Shown one piece after another: positions 18,005 through 27,872 of a DNA stretch of 64,000 nt. The stretch's first letter is position 1. Every line of letters starts with the position of its first letter. A model generated the notes under the pieces. That model ran no database searches, was not told the DNA's origin, and worked only from the letters and a program-made list of their open reading frames with translations. Position numbers and translations under genes: made by a program. This DNA comes from Phaeobacter gallaeciensis (GTDB lineage: Bacteria > Pseudomonadota > Alphaproteobacteria > Rhodobacterales > Rhodobacteraceae). Location of the stretch: the NCBI RefSeq assembly GCF_001678945.1, contig NZ_CP015124.1, positions 372,001 to 436,000 of the forward strand, in the 5' to 3' direction.

Positions 18005-18802
18005 ATGCGTGTTTTACCAGTTCTGTGCCTTTCCCTGACTTCTTTGCTGCCGGTCGCCTCTGTGGCCGCCTCCTGTGGCAATAACTCTTCGGGCTTTGCC
18101 AGCTGGAAGGCAGAGTTTGCGGCCGAGGCCAAGCGCGCAGGCGTCAAGGGCAAGGGACTAAAGGCACTGGCACAGGCACAATACGCCAGCCGCACCATCG
18201 CCGCCGACCGCAATCAGAAAAGCTTTCGCTACAGCCTTGAGAAATTCATGCAGCTGCGCGGCTCAGCCACGATTGTTGCGCAGGGGCGCAAACGCAAAGC
18301 CCGCAACCCACAATTCTACGCGGCGCTGGAAAAGAAATACGGCGTGCCCGCAGGTGTCCTGATCGCCATTCACGGCATGGAAACCGCCTTTGGCCACTTC
18401 ATGGGGGACAGTCAGGTGGTTTCGGCCATCGTGACCCTGACCTACGATTGCCGCCGCTCTGATTTCTTCCGGTCCCATGCTATCGGCGCGCTGAAGCTGG
18501 TGGATCAGGGCGCGATCACTCCCGCGACACTCGGCGCCAAACATGGCGAGCTTGGCCATACGCAATTCCTGCCCGGAAATGCGCTGACCTATGGCGTGGA
18601 CTGGACCCGCGACGGGCGCGTCGACTTCTATGATCAACAGGATGCGTTGGCTTCGACCGCGAATTACCTGCGCAAGAAAGGCTGGAAACGCGGCAAGGGC
18701 TACCAGCCGGGGCAGCCGAATTACAAAGTCCTAAAACAATGGAACGCGGCAACGGTCTATCAACAATCGCTGGCCATCATGGGACAGCAGATCGACGGCT
18801 GA
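18005..18802 (+). CDS. Lytic murein transglycosylase, MltB-like
   Basis: A 265-aa exported enzyme likely to cleave peptidoglycan glycan strands to anhydromuropeptides. The N-terminal 22 residues are a signal peptide ending ASVAAS. The GH103/MltB domain follows: KYGVPAGVLIAIHGMETAFGHFMG holds the catalytic acid at Glu126, then GELGHTQFLPGNALTYGVDWTRDGRVD and DALASTANYLRKKGW. No lipobox cysteine at the signal end, so it is probably periplasmic rather than a lipoprotein. It lacks a C-terminal peptidoglycan-binding domain. Confidence 0.9.
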   Translation: MRVLPVLCLSLTSLLPVASVAASCGNNSSGFASWKAEFAAEAKRAGVKGKGLKALAQAQYASRTIAADRNQKSFRYSLEKFMQLRGSATIVAQGRKRKARNPQFYAALEKKYGVPAGVLIAIHGMETAFGHFMGDSQVVSAIVTLTYDCRRSDFFRSHAIGALKLVDQGAITPATLGAKHGELGHTQFLPGNALTYGVDWTRDGRVDFYDQQDALASTANYLRKKGWKRGKGYQPGQPNYKVLKQWNAATVYQQSLAIMGQQIDG

Positions 18803-19131
18803 ACCTCGGGCTTGGCCCGCGGCCACGGATTGCTGGCACGGGCGCCAACTGAGTCCCTTGCCCCATACTGCGAACAGTCCGTCCATTTGCCGTGCATTGT
18901 AATCACTATGGCATCAACATGGCCGCAGGGCGCCCGGTTTCAGCCACATTCGGCTGGGGCTTGCGCCAAACACGACTGACATCACATTGTTTTTATTTGA
19001 ATAAAAATTTACAGACCTGCCCTGGCGGGATTTTTTACCCCGCCCCTCAGAACCTGTTCTGATGCCTCACTTTGTGCCTTTTCCCTTTGTAATCTTGGGT
19101 TAACGGCACCCCGAACGAAGGAGGCTTGAGA
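18803..19131. other. Gene-free spacer with an AT-rich palindrome
   Basis: No coding frame is convincing in these 329 bases. The notable element is TTTTTATT-TG-AATAAAAA (18990-19007), a perfect 8-bp inverted repeat made only of A/T in a GC-rich setting. It is followed by GGCGGG-N9-CCCGCC about 20 bp downstream. Either could be an operator or a promoter UP region for the next gene. AAGGAGG at 19118-19124 is the ribosome site of the following gene. Confidence 0.5.
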
Positions 19132-20157
19132 ATGACACAGGTAGAACAGTTCAAAGGCAGGCTCGGTTTCAAGACCCGCAGCAACCGGCTCCTCAACAAG
19201 GGGCTGATCCAGGCGGTCGATATGCTTGAGGAATACGGCCACCCGATGGCGCAGATCAACACTCGGGCGGCAAACCGGATCGAGATGGAAGGCGATCAGT
19301 ACCGGGTTATCCTGCGGCTGCGGCGCCTACCGCTGCGGCTTGGCATGCATGTTCCGGCCGGCCTTTCTGCTCCGGCAATCTTCCTTGAGGTCACCATGGA
19401 GCGCCTCTACCCCAGCGGCAGTGATAGCGAGATCACCGAGATCCTGCTCGCGGTTCTCCTGCGCCGTCTGGCCGAAACGCTATCGCCCACGGTGGTGTTC
19501 TGGCAGGACGCGCCCAAGGCGATGACCTGCGACGCTTTTCTCGGCGTCTTCAACCTGCATCACGCGGAAGACATGGCAGATACGGCAGAGGCGCAGGCCA
19601 CGGCCGAAAGGACGCCGGGCTCCCTGCTCAGCCGCCCGGCGTCCGACAATATCCCCCCACGTAGTGCCTTACCGCGGCGCCGCTCCGCCCGGGCTGCCCT
19701 GCCCGCGCCCTCCCCGTTCAAACCGACCGGCAAATCGCGGACCTCGGCAAAACTGTTTGCCGCCCGCAGTGGCGCAAACCCGGCGCCCGTGGCCGGGAAG
19801 CCGCGCGGACGTTCCTGTTTCGCGCCGGTAGAGGCGATGGCAGATGATCTGGACCAGCAATGCGCCCGCCACGTGCGCACCGATCCAGCACACGCCGATC
19901 AGGTCGTGGATCTGTCGGGCCTAAAACCCGCTCAAGGCGGTGCGCGGGCGCAAGGCATCGTGACATGGGCTGCAACCGGACTGGTTGCGATGCTGTCGGC
20001 GCCCGCTGCCCTGCTGCTTTTGCTGGTTGAATTGCTCAGAGGCTCCCAGCTGACCCCGCGCAGGCAAGCCCTGAGCCTTGGTGTCTTTCTGGCCCTGTTG
20101 CAAAGTACGGAAATGGTTCAAGCCGCAGCAAAGGTCCTGAAGCTGCCAACCCCCTGA
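19132..20157 (+). CDS. Hypothetical protein with C-terminal membrane segments
   Basis: I do not recognise a family. The 341-aa product has an N-terminal globular domain (about 1-145; the segment LSPTVVFWQDAPKAM stands out), a Pro/Ala/Ser/Arg-rich linker (about 150-245) and one strongly hydrophobic segment at about 275-301 (GIVTWAATGLVAMLSAPAAL...), followed by a weaker one at 313-330. A C-terminally anchored membrane protein is likely. I chose the ATG at 19132, 7 bp after a perfect AAGGAGG; a TTG two codons earlier overlaps that site. No operon partner. Confidence 0.72.
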   Translation: MTQVEQFKGRLGFKTRSNRLLNKGLIQAVDMLEEYGHPMAQINTRAANRIEMEGDQYRVILRLRRLPLRLGMHVPAGLSAPAIFLEVTMERLYPSGSDSEITEILLAVLLRRLAETLSPTVVFWQDAPKAMTCDAFLGVFNLHHAEDMADTAEAQATAERTPGSLLSRPASDNIPPRSALPRRRSARAALPAPSPFKPTGKSRTSAKLFAARSGANPAPVAGKPRGRSCFAPVEAMADDLDQQCARHVRTDPAHADQVVDLSGLKPAQGGARAQGIVTWAATGLVAMLSAPAALLLLLVELLRGSQLTPRRQALSLGVFLALLQSTEMVQAAAKVLKLPTP

Positions 20158-20200
20158 ACTCCGAAGCCCCCGGACCGGAGGGCGCCTTGCCGGATGCAGC

Positions 20201-20971
20201 CTATACGGTCTCGATATCCTGCTCGTCCTGCTGCCATTGGCGCAGGACGTCGGCGCGGCTCAGCACGAAGGTGTGGATCGAAAAGACAACCGCGCGGGTG
20301 CGAGGCAGACGCAGAATGCTCTGCGTTTCGCTGCGCATGAACCCGGCTTCTTCGCTGCGCGGCTGTTCGCGCGGCGCATCGGCGCTGCGGGGCTGGTGCA
20401 GCATCGGATCGTGATACCACAGCGCATTGAACCGCCACAGCGGGCGATCCACCTGCACGCCGTCAAACAGCCGCTGCACCCGCGCCGCAATATTGGCGTC
20501 ATAGCTGTCGACCGGCACGTGAATGGCAATCAACGGACGCATGAATTTTTCAGACAATGTCCAGCTGGCCGGGAAACACAGAACCGCGCCGGTTAGCACG
20601 TGCTCCGCCGCGCCTTCGGGTTTCTCCAGAATGCAAAAATCCTGCTGGGTGATCCGGCCAAGGGTTCCCAGGGGATCCTGCCAATCGATCCGCACCGTCA
20701 CCCCATCGGGGCGCTGCACTTGATCCTCAGCACCGGGGTACAGATGGGCCAGTACCCGTTCCAGCAATTCTTCGGCAGCGGGACGGCCGCCCTCATCCAG
20801 CATCAGGACCTTGTCCCGGGCCGTGTCCAGCAAGCGCTCACGCTCCGCCATCTGGTCGCCAAAGGCATCATCCGAACGCAGCCAATCGGCCACCGGCAAA
20901 GGTTTGATCCCCGGCAGACGTTGCGAGGCAAGCGGGTTGTACGGAATCTGGGTCTGTAGAATCGCTGTCAT
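20201..20971 (-). CDS. Haem-dependent oxidative N-demethylase family protein (DUF3445)
   Basis: A 256-aa DUF3445 protein. The family includes haem-dependent oxidative N-demethylases and the DmmA subunit of dimethylamine monooxygenase. Diagnostic stretches are LGRITQQDFCILEK, LTGAVLCFPASWTLSEKFMRPLIAIHVPVDSY, the helix RLFDGVQVDRPLWRFNALWYHDPMLHQP, and RSETQSILRLPRTRAVVFSIHTFVL near the C-terminus. No dmmBC partners lie beside it, so the substrate is unknown. It may connect to the methylated-amine theme of the sox genes 40 kb away, but that is inference. Confidence 0.88.
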   Translation of the reverse strand: MTAILQTQIPYNPLASQRLPGIKPLPVADWLRSDDAFGDQMAERERLLDTARDKVLMLDEGGRPAAEELLERVLAHLYPGAEDQVQRPDGVTVRIDWQDPLGTLGRITQQDFCILEKPEGAAEHVLTGAVLCFPASWTLSEKFMRPLIAIHVPVDSYDANIAARVQRLFDGVQVDRPLWRFNALWYHDPMLHQPRSADAPREQPRSEEAGFMRSETQSILRLPRTRAVVFSIHTFVLSRADVLRQWQQDEQDIETV

Positions 20972-21088
20972 GTTATGGTGCTAGCATAAATTTGATCAAA
21001 AGGAGGAGGCCCTGTGTCCCGTTCAGCCAAAAACCACTAAAAAATCACGCGACCCGCTGTCGCAGAGGCAGGTTTAGGCGCACTGCCG

Positions 21089-21637
21089 TCAGCAGGCACT
21101 GGCCCCGCGCAAAAACCCCGGCAGTTTCTCACGCAACACAAGAACGCTTGGCGCTGTTGTTCGCTCTTCCAGCCGGACCAGCGGGACCCACTCCAGCGCG
21201 TGGGATTCGTGGCTGACCTGAATTTCCCCCGCCGCAGCGCGAAACAGGAAACGCACGTCATAGTGCAGATGTGCGCATTCTTTGGGCGATGCCGGAATTT
21301 CATGAATATCGACGTCAAACACCTGCGGCGACAACACCTCAATCCGGGAAAGGCCACTTTCCTCATAGGCTTCCTTTTGGGCCACAAAGGGCGCATCGGA
21401 AATCCCGTCGCAATGGCCTCCGAGCTGCAGCCAGCGGTCCAGTTTTGCGTGGTGGGTCAACAGGACAGAGGACATATCCGCAGAGAGAACAAAGGCCGAA
21501 GCGGTAACATGCCCGGTGGCCGGATCGCGATCAAAGGCGCGGGGTTCTGACGCGCAGAACCGGCCAAGACGGGACCACATGTCATGGTCGCGTGCTGTTT
21601 CAGGGCTGTACCCTCCGATGCCGATGATGTGCTCCAT
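21089..21637 (-). CDS. NUDIX hydrolase
   Basis: A 182-aa NUDIX-fold hydrolase, likely acting on a nucleoside diphosphate derivative. The NUDIX helix core KEAYEESGL is visible at the end of a box starting GGHCDGISDAPFVAQ; the first Glu of the GX5E consensus is replaced by Ser. The flanking beta sheet (TASAFVLSADMSSVLLTHHAKLDRWLQLGGH) is typical of bacterial NUDIX proteins annotated 'NUDIX hydrolase, DUF4743-free'. It is divergent from the hydrolase-OsmC gene with a 102-bp spacer. Confidence 0.88.
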   Translation of the reverse strand: MEHIIGIGGYSPETARDHDMWSRLGRFCASEPRAFDRDPATGHVTASAFVLSADMSSVLLTHHAKLDRWLQLGGHCDGISDAPFVAQKEAYEESGLSRIEVLSPQVFDVDIHEIPASPKECAHLHYDVRFLFRAAAGEIQVSHESHALEWVPLVRLEERTTAPSVLVLREKLPGFLRGASAC

Positions 21638-21739
21638 GGTCTCGCCCCTTCACCTTCACGTGTTATTTTCGGCCCGCGCCTTGCCGAACCCCGCCTGCTG
21701 CCGCACCTTAGGATCGAGAAAACCAAAGGCCAATCTTCC

Positions 21740-22960
21740 ATGCCCACAGAACGCATCACGTTTCCCGGACACGCCGGGACCGCGCTAGCTGCGCGCCTCG
21801 ACCTGCCCGAGGGGCCTGTCCTTGCCACCGCCCTGTTCGCACATTGCTTTACCTGCTCCAAGGACATCCCGGCCGCCCGGCGCATCGCGGGGCGTCTGGC
21901 CTCGATGGGTATTGCGGTTCTGCGCTTTGACTTTACCGGTCTTGGACATTCGGATGGGGAGTTCGAGAACACCAGCTTCTCCTCCAATGTCTCGGACCTG
22001 ATTGCAGCCGCGCAGTATCTGGCGGGGCGCGATATGGCGCCGCAGTTGCTGATCGGGCATTCGCTGGGCGGCGCCGCGGTTCTGCGCGCCCGCGCGGGCA
22101 TTCCTTCGGTGCGCGGTGTGGTGACCCTCGGCGCGCCTTATGATCCCGAACATGTGGCCCACAACTTTGGCTCCCAACTGACCGAGATCGAAGCGGTCGG
22201 CGCCGCCGAAGTCTGCCTTGGCGGGCGTCCCTTCACCATTCGCCGCCAGTTTCTTGACGATATCCGCGCCAGCGCCTTGGGCCCCTGCATTGCAGGTCTG
22301 GATGCGGCCCTTCTGGTGATGCATGCCCCGCGCGATGAAACCGTCGGGATCGACAACGCGGCCGAGATCTTTGCCGCCGCCAAACACCCCAAGAGCTTTG
22401 TCACGCTGGATGACGCGGACCATCTGATTTCCCGCGCGCAAGATGCCGAATACGCCGCCGAGGTGATTGCCGCCTGGGCCGGGCGCTATGTGGAGATGAC
22501 ACCGCCCGCCCCGCCCCCCGGCGCACCCGAGGGGATCGTGCGGGTTGCCGAAGCCGATCCCGAAGGCTTCCTGCAGGACATTCAGTCCGGCCCCCATCAC
22601 CACGCGCTGGCCGATGAACCGCTGGCCTATGGCGGCACCAATCGGGGGATGTCCCCCTATGGTTTCGTCGCAGCGGGGCTTGGCGCCTGCACCTCGATGA
22701 CCATCCGGATGTATGCCCGGCGCAAGGAATGGCCGCTTGACAGCGTTTCGGTTGATGTATGCCACGACAAGGTGCACGCGCAGGATGCTGCCCCGGCGGG
22801 TCCGGCCAAGATCGATCAATTCACCCGGAAAATCAGCCTCTGCGGCACCCTGACACCGGATCAGCGCGCAAGGCTGCTGGAGATTGCCGACAAATGCCCG
22901 GTGCATCGCACATTGGAAAGCGGTGCCCGGGTGATCACGGTAGACATTTCGCCTCACTAA
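21740..22960 (+). CDS. Alpha/beta hydrolase - OsmC fusion protein
   Basis: A 406-aa two-domain protein. Residues 1-250 are an alpha/beta hydrolase with nucleophile elbow IGHSLGGAA, oxyanion region AHCFTCSKD, an Asp in ALLVMHAPRDETVG and catalytic His in LDDADHLIS. Residues about 265-406 are an OsmC peroxidase-like domain with GMSPYGFVAAGLGACTSMTIRMYA and CPVHRTLES, carrying the two redox cysteines. The fusion is known in many proteobacteria, but its substrate is not. The start at 21740 (MPTERITFPG) matches the domain boundary; the frame upstream of it has no homologous sequence. Confidence 0.92.
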   Translation: MPTERITFPGHAGTALAARLDLPEGPVLATALFAHCFTCSKDIPAARRIAGRLASMGIAVLRFDFTGLGHSDGEFENTSFSSNVSDLIAAAQYLAGRDMAPQLLIGHSLGGAAVLRARAGIPSVRGVVTLGAPYDPEHVAHNFGSQLTEIEAVGAAEVCLGGRPFTIRRQFLDDIRASALGPCIAGLDAALLVMHAPRDETVGIDNAAEIFAAAKHPKSFVTLDDADHLISRAQDAEYAAEVIAAWAGRYVEMTPPAPPPGAPEGIVRVAEADPEGFLQDIQSGPHHHALADEPLAYGGTNRGMSPYGFVAAGLGACTSMTIRMYARRKEWPLDSVSVDVCHDKVHAQDAAPAGPAKIDQFTRKISLCGTLTPDQRARLLEIADKCPVHRTLESGARVITVDISPH

Positions 22961-23129
22961 GTTCAGCGCTGCTGAGCGTAGTCCAAATACGATACGGACA
23001 GGCGGCTTTTTCTCCGCCCGTCCGCGCAATTCCTGCGCCGATTGATCGATATCAAGGCCCGCCCTTCGTTCTTAGCCATGATCGCCTGCAATGCATTCGC
23101 ACCCTTATTGGCACGACAGGAGACGCAAC

Positions 23130-23387
23130 ATGGGACTGGTGAAGAAACTGGAGCAAAGCTCGGACCTCGTGAACGGCATGGCCGACCGCCTTGGTATCGA
23201 CATGGGCGAGATCATCGCTCGTGACCCGGAGCACGAAGGCCCCAAGCTGATGCGCGCTATCATGCGCTGCAGCCAATGCGACGATCAGGCAGGCTGCACC
23301 CAGTTGCAAGCGGATCAGGACCATCTGGACGCGGCCCCGACCTATTGCCGCAACAAGGACGTCTTTGACCGTATCAGCCAGGGCTGA
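23130..23387 (+). CDS. DUF6455 family protein
   Basis: A small (85 aa) protein typical of Rhodobacteraceae. It begins MGLVKKLEQSSDLVNGMADRLG and carries four cysteines in MRCSQCDDQAGC...YCRNKDVF, spaced CxxCx4C plus one, which suggests a metal site. Function is unknown. CAGGAGACGCAAC provides the ribosome site. It lies upstream of purB on the same strand but separated by 129 bp, so co-transcription is possible and not required. Confidence 0.82.
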   Translation: MGLVKKLEQSSDLVNGMADRLGIDMGEIIARDPEHEGPKLMRAIMRCSQCDDQAGCTQLQADQDHLDAAPTYCRNKDVFDRISQG

Positions 23388-23516
23388 CCCGGTCAGCTCG
23401 GCTCCGCGGCGGGCGGACAATACGTCCCGCCCCCGCCGTGGCGGCTTGTCCCTTTGAGCAGAGCGGTCTATGACGCGGCGCAAGTGTTCCCGCAATTGCG
23501 AAAGGTGTTTCCGCCG

Positions 23517-24821
<1,305 letters not shown>

Positions 24822-24848
24822 ACGGTAGCCCCATCTAACATGTGACAG

Positions 24849-24876
24849 CGCCCCGCCAAAATGGCGGGGCGTTTTT
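24849..24876 (+). terminator. Rho-independent terminator of purB
   Basis: CGCCCCGCCA pairs perfectly with TGGCGGGGCG around an AAA loop and is followed by TTTTT. It starts 27 bp after the purB stop. Confidence 0.93.
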
Positions 24877-25006
24877 CATTTACGCACCCGCCACTGGGCA
24901 AATATTCGCCAGAGAGTACCGCAAGCTCCCTTATCCTGGGAATTCCCCTCCCCTGAGCTGGCAAATCAGGCTAGATTCCCACCATAACCCGTAATGAGGA
25001 TCCCCA

Positions 25007-25555
25007 ATGCGTGCCATCGTTCTTGCAACCGTGATGTCCCTGCCCGCGATGTCACTTTCCGGGGCAGCCTTTGCCGCTGGCGACAATACCTTCACGGCTC
25101 CGACCACCACGCAAACCACCAAGGAATGCACCGGAGCGCAGGTCTGGGACGAAAAAAAAGGCAAATGCGTAGACGCCAAGGATTCGGCGCTGGATGCCGA
25201 TACGCTGTATGACGCGGTGCGTGAACTGGCCTATGCGGGCCGACTGAAAGACGCGCAAATGGTTCTGGCCGCGATGCCGGATCAAAGCGAAGGTCGGGTC
25301 CTGACCTACTGGGGCTTCACCGCCCGTAAGCTCGGCCAGCCAGATGAGGCCAACGCCTATTACCAGCGCGCCATTGCTACCGATCCCGACAACCTTCTGG
25401 CCCGCTCCTATATGGGACAAGGCTTTGTCGAGGAAGGAAAACTGGGGCTGGCCCTGGCACAGTGGAAGGAAATCCGTGCGCGTGGCGGCACTGGCAGCTG
25501 GCCTGAGGTCTCGCTCTACAAGGCGCTGCAGAGCGGACAAACCTCAAGCTATTGA
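25007..25555 (+). CDS. Exported tetratricopeptide-repeat protein
   Basis: A 182-aa secreted protein. The signal peptide MRAIVLATVMSLPAMSLSGAAFAAG should be cut near residue 24. Then come two cysteines in KECTGAQVWDEKKGKCVD (possible disulfide) and about three TPR-like helix pairs from residue 60 (ARKLGQPDEANAYYQRAIATDPDNLLARSYMGQGFVEEGKLGLALAQWKEI). It probably mediates protein interaction in the periplasm; its partner is unknown. GAGGATCCCCA precedes the start. Confidence 0.85.
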   Translation: MRAIVLATVMSLPAMSLSGAAFAAGDNTFTAPTTTQTTKECTGAQVWDEKKGKCVDAKDSALDADTLYDAVRELAYAGRLKDAQMVLAAMPDQSEGRVLTYWGFTARKLGQPDEANAYYQRAIATDPDNLLARSYMGQGFVEEGKLGLALAQWKEIRARGGTGSWPEVSLYKALQSGQTSSY

Positions 25556-25632
25556 GCTTTAGTCTTTCTTTACCGCTAATGGCCTATCTTGATCCCAACA
25601 GAAAGAGAATCTTTTTGGCAAGGGTCCTATAG

Positions 25633-26778
25633 ATGCAAGACGACCAGATGTTGGCGCTCCCCATGGCGACAGGCGGTGATGGATTGGGAGATTTTTCGGC
25701 TCCGGCTCCGCTTGGTGGAATGGGGGGAGGAATGGATAACCCCATGGGTGGATCGCTCGGCGGCTCCGCTTCCCATCTGAGCGGCAAAGCAAAGGCGGCG
25801 ATCGTCGTGCGCCTGCTGCTGAACGAAGGCGCCGACATCCCGATTGAAGAACTGCCCGATGAACTGCAGATGGAACTGACCCAGCAGATGGGGAAGATGC
25901 GCATCGTCGACCGCGAAACGCTCTATGCCGTTGCCAGCGAGTTTGCCGAAATGCTCGACAACGTTGGCCTGACCTTCCCCAACGGGCTGGCTGGCGCGCT
26001 GACCGCCATGGATGGCAAGATCAGCCGCCATACCGCCAGCCGCCTACGCAAAGAGGCCGGCGTGCGTCAGTTCGGCAATCCATGGGACCGTCTGAAACAG
26101 CTTGCACCCGAAGATCTCGCCTCGCTCGCCGAAGCAGAAAGCACCGAAGTTGCGGCTGTGCTGCTGTCGAAACTCGACACCGCCAAGGCCGCACAGATGC
26201 TGGCTGCCCTGCCCGGTCCCGTGGCCCGGAAAATCGCCTATGCCGTCAGCCATACCAAAAACGTGACCCCGGACACCGTCGACCGGATCGGCCTGTCCCT
26301 GGCAGCGCAGGTGGAAGCCCGCCCGGATCTGGCCTTTGACACCACCCCGGGCCAGCGCGTCGGTGCCATCCTGACCGAAGCCGCCGCAGCCAAACGGGAC
26401 GAGGTTCTGACCGCACTGGAAGAAGAAGACGAGGAATTCGCCGGCGACGTGCGAAAGGCGATCTTCACCTACGGCCTGATCGCTGAGCGCATGCACCCGC
26501 TGGATGTACCCAAGCTGATGCGCGTGCTGTCCCAGCCCGATGTGGTCACCGCCATCGCCTTTGCCAGCGCGGAAGAGGACGTTGCCTCTAGCGAATTCCT
26601 GCTGGAAAACATGTCGAACCGCATGGCCAACAACATCCGTGAAGAAGTCACCGAACGCGGCAAGGTCAAACGCGCCGATGGCGAAATCGCCTTCAGCCTG
26701 ATCGTCAACGCCATGCGCGATCTGGTGAACAACGGGGAAATCGAACTGAGGTCCGAGGACGGCGAAGAGGACGAGTAA
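25633..26778 (+). CDS. FliG-like protein outside a flagellar cluster
   Basis: A 381-aa protein related to the flagellar motor switch protein FliG. After a Gly/Met-rich N-terminus (1-50), residues 50-135 resemble FliG-N (GKAKAAIVVRLLLNEGADIPIEELPDELQMELTQQM), 145-235 FliG-M (LAPEDLASLAEAESTEVAAVLLSKLD...LPGPVARKIAYAV) and 275-375 FliG-C (RKAIFTYGLIAERMHPLDVPKLMRVLSQPDVVTAIA...MSNRMANNIREEV). No fli/flg/mot gene is visible within the window. It may be a second FliG or serve another membrane ring. AAGGG lies upstream of the start. Confidence 0.85.
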   Translation: MQDDQMLALPMATGGDGLGDFSAPAPLGGMGGGMDNPMGGSLGGSASHLSGKAKAAIVVRLLLNEGADIPIEELPDELQMELTQQMGKMRIVDRETLYAVASEFAEMLDNVGLTFPNGLAGALTAMDGKISRHTASRLRKEAGVRQFGNPWDRLKQLAPEDLASLAEAESTEVAAVLLSKLDTAKAAQMLAALPGPVARKIAYAVSHTKNVTPDTVDRIGLSLAAQVEARPDLAFDTTPGQRVGAILTEAAAAKRDEVLTALEEEDEEFAGDVRKAIFTYGLIAERMHPLDVPKLMRVLSQPDVVTAIAFASAEEDVASSEFLLENMSNRMANNIREEVTERGKVKRADGEIAFSLIVNAMRDLVNNGEIELRSEDGEEDE

Positions 26779-26905
26779 GTCCTGATCTCTCCCGCCGTCT
26801 CTACCAATACGCTTCGGGTACCCGGCTGACGGCTTGTACACAATGGCGGCCGGGATTAAGTAGACATGCTCTATGTGATCCCAGCCCAGCAGGCCCATAC
26901 CCACA

Positions 26906-27829
26906 ATGCCCGTCGCCGCCTCCGAGCTTTCTCCGGCCCAAAAAGCAAAGTATTTTGCCAGCAATCTTTTTTTGCGTGGCGTGATCGGCGCCATGGGGCT
27001 GATCCCCTATCGCGCGCGGCTGGCGGCCATGGGTCGTCTGGTGCGCGCCGCCGCGCCGCTGGCGGGCTTTGACCGGCGGATCCGCGACAATCTGGCCCTT
27101 GTCTGCCCCGACCTGCCGCCCGAGGAGGTGGACCGGCTCTGCCGCGAAGTCCCCGACAACGCCGGGCGCACCTTTGCCGAGCTCTATGCAGGCGCACCCT
27201 TCCTTGCCCGCGCCAAGGCTGCGCCAATCACCGGTGAGGGTCTGACCGCGCTCGAGAAAGCACGCGCTGACGGGCGCCCTGTGATTCTGGTCACCGGCCA
27301 TTTCGGAAATTATGACGCTGCCCGGGCCGGGTTGATCGCACACGGTTTCCCGATGGGGTCGCTCTACCGGCGCATGGCCAACCCCTATTTCAATGATCAC
27401 TACGTCCGTGCCATCGAAGGCAACGGCAAACCGATGTTCGAGCAGGGCAAACGCGGCATGGTCGAAATGGTCCGCCATCTGAAAAAGGGTGGCAATATCG
27501 CCATCGTCGCCGACCTGCACGTGCATGGCGGCGAGGAGATCCCATTCTTCGGCAAGCCTGCCGTCACCTCTACCGTTCCTGCGGAACTGGCGCTGAAATA
27601 CGGCGCGGCACTGATCCCGGTCTACGGCATCCGGCAACCCAATGGCGTTGATTTCGAAATCCGCCTCAACCCAGAAATTCCGGCGTCAGATCCCATCACC
27701 ATGACCCGCGCGATCTGCGACGATCTGGAAAGCGTCATCCGCAAGCATATGGGGCAATGGTTCTGGATCCACCGGCGCTGGAAAGCATACACGCCGCCGA
27801 AAAAGCCCAATACCGATCCCGCGGGATAA
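26906..27829 (+). CDS. Lysophospholipid/lauroyl acyltransferase, LpxL/HtrB family
   Basis: A 307-aa membrane-associated acyltransferase of the LpxL/HtrB (lipid A biosynthesis) family. The HX4D catalytic motif is in TGHFGNYDAARAGL, with GSLYRRMANPYFNDHYVRAIEG and VADLHVHGGEEIPFFGKPAVTS downstream, as in lipid A secondary acyltransferases. The N-terminal hydrophobic segment FLRGVIGAMGLIPY anchors it. Substrate cannot be fixed from sequence: lipid A or ornithine-type lipids are possible. The ribosome site is weak. Confidence 0.88.
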   Translation: MPVAASELSPAQKAKYFASNLFLRGVIGAMGLIPYRARLAAMGRLVRAAAPLAGFDRRIRDNLALVCPDLPPEEVDRLCREVPDNAGRTFAELYAGAPFLARAKAAPITGEGLTALEKARADGRPVILVTGHFGNYDAARAGLIAHGFPMGSLYRRMANPYFNDHYVRAIEGNGKPMFEQGKRGMVEMVRHLKKGGNIAIVADLHVHGGEEIPFFGKPAVTSTVPAELALKYGAALIPVYGIRQPNGVDFEIRLNPEIPASDPITMTRAICDDLESVIRKHMGQWFWIHRRWKAYTPPKKPNTDPAG

Positions 27830-27872
27830 TGCCGACCACGGCAGGTACAGACGCCCCAGGAATTGGCGCTGA

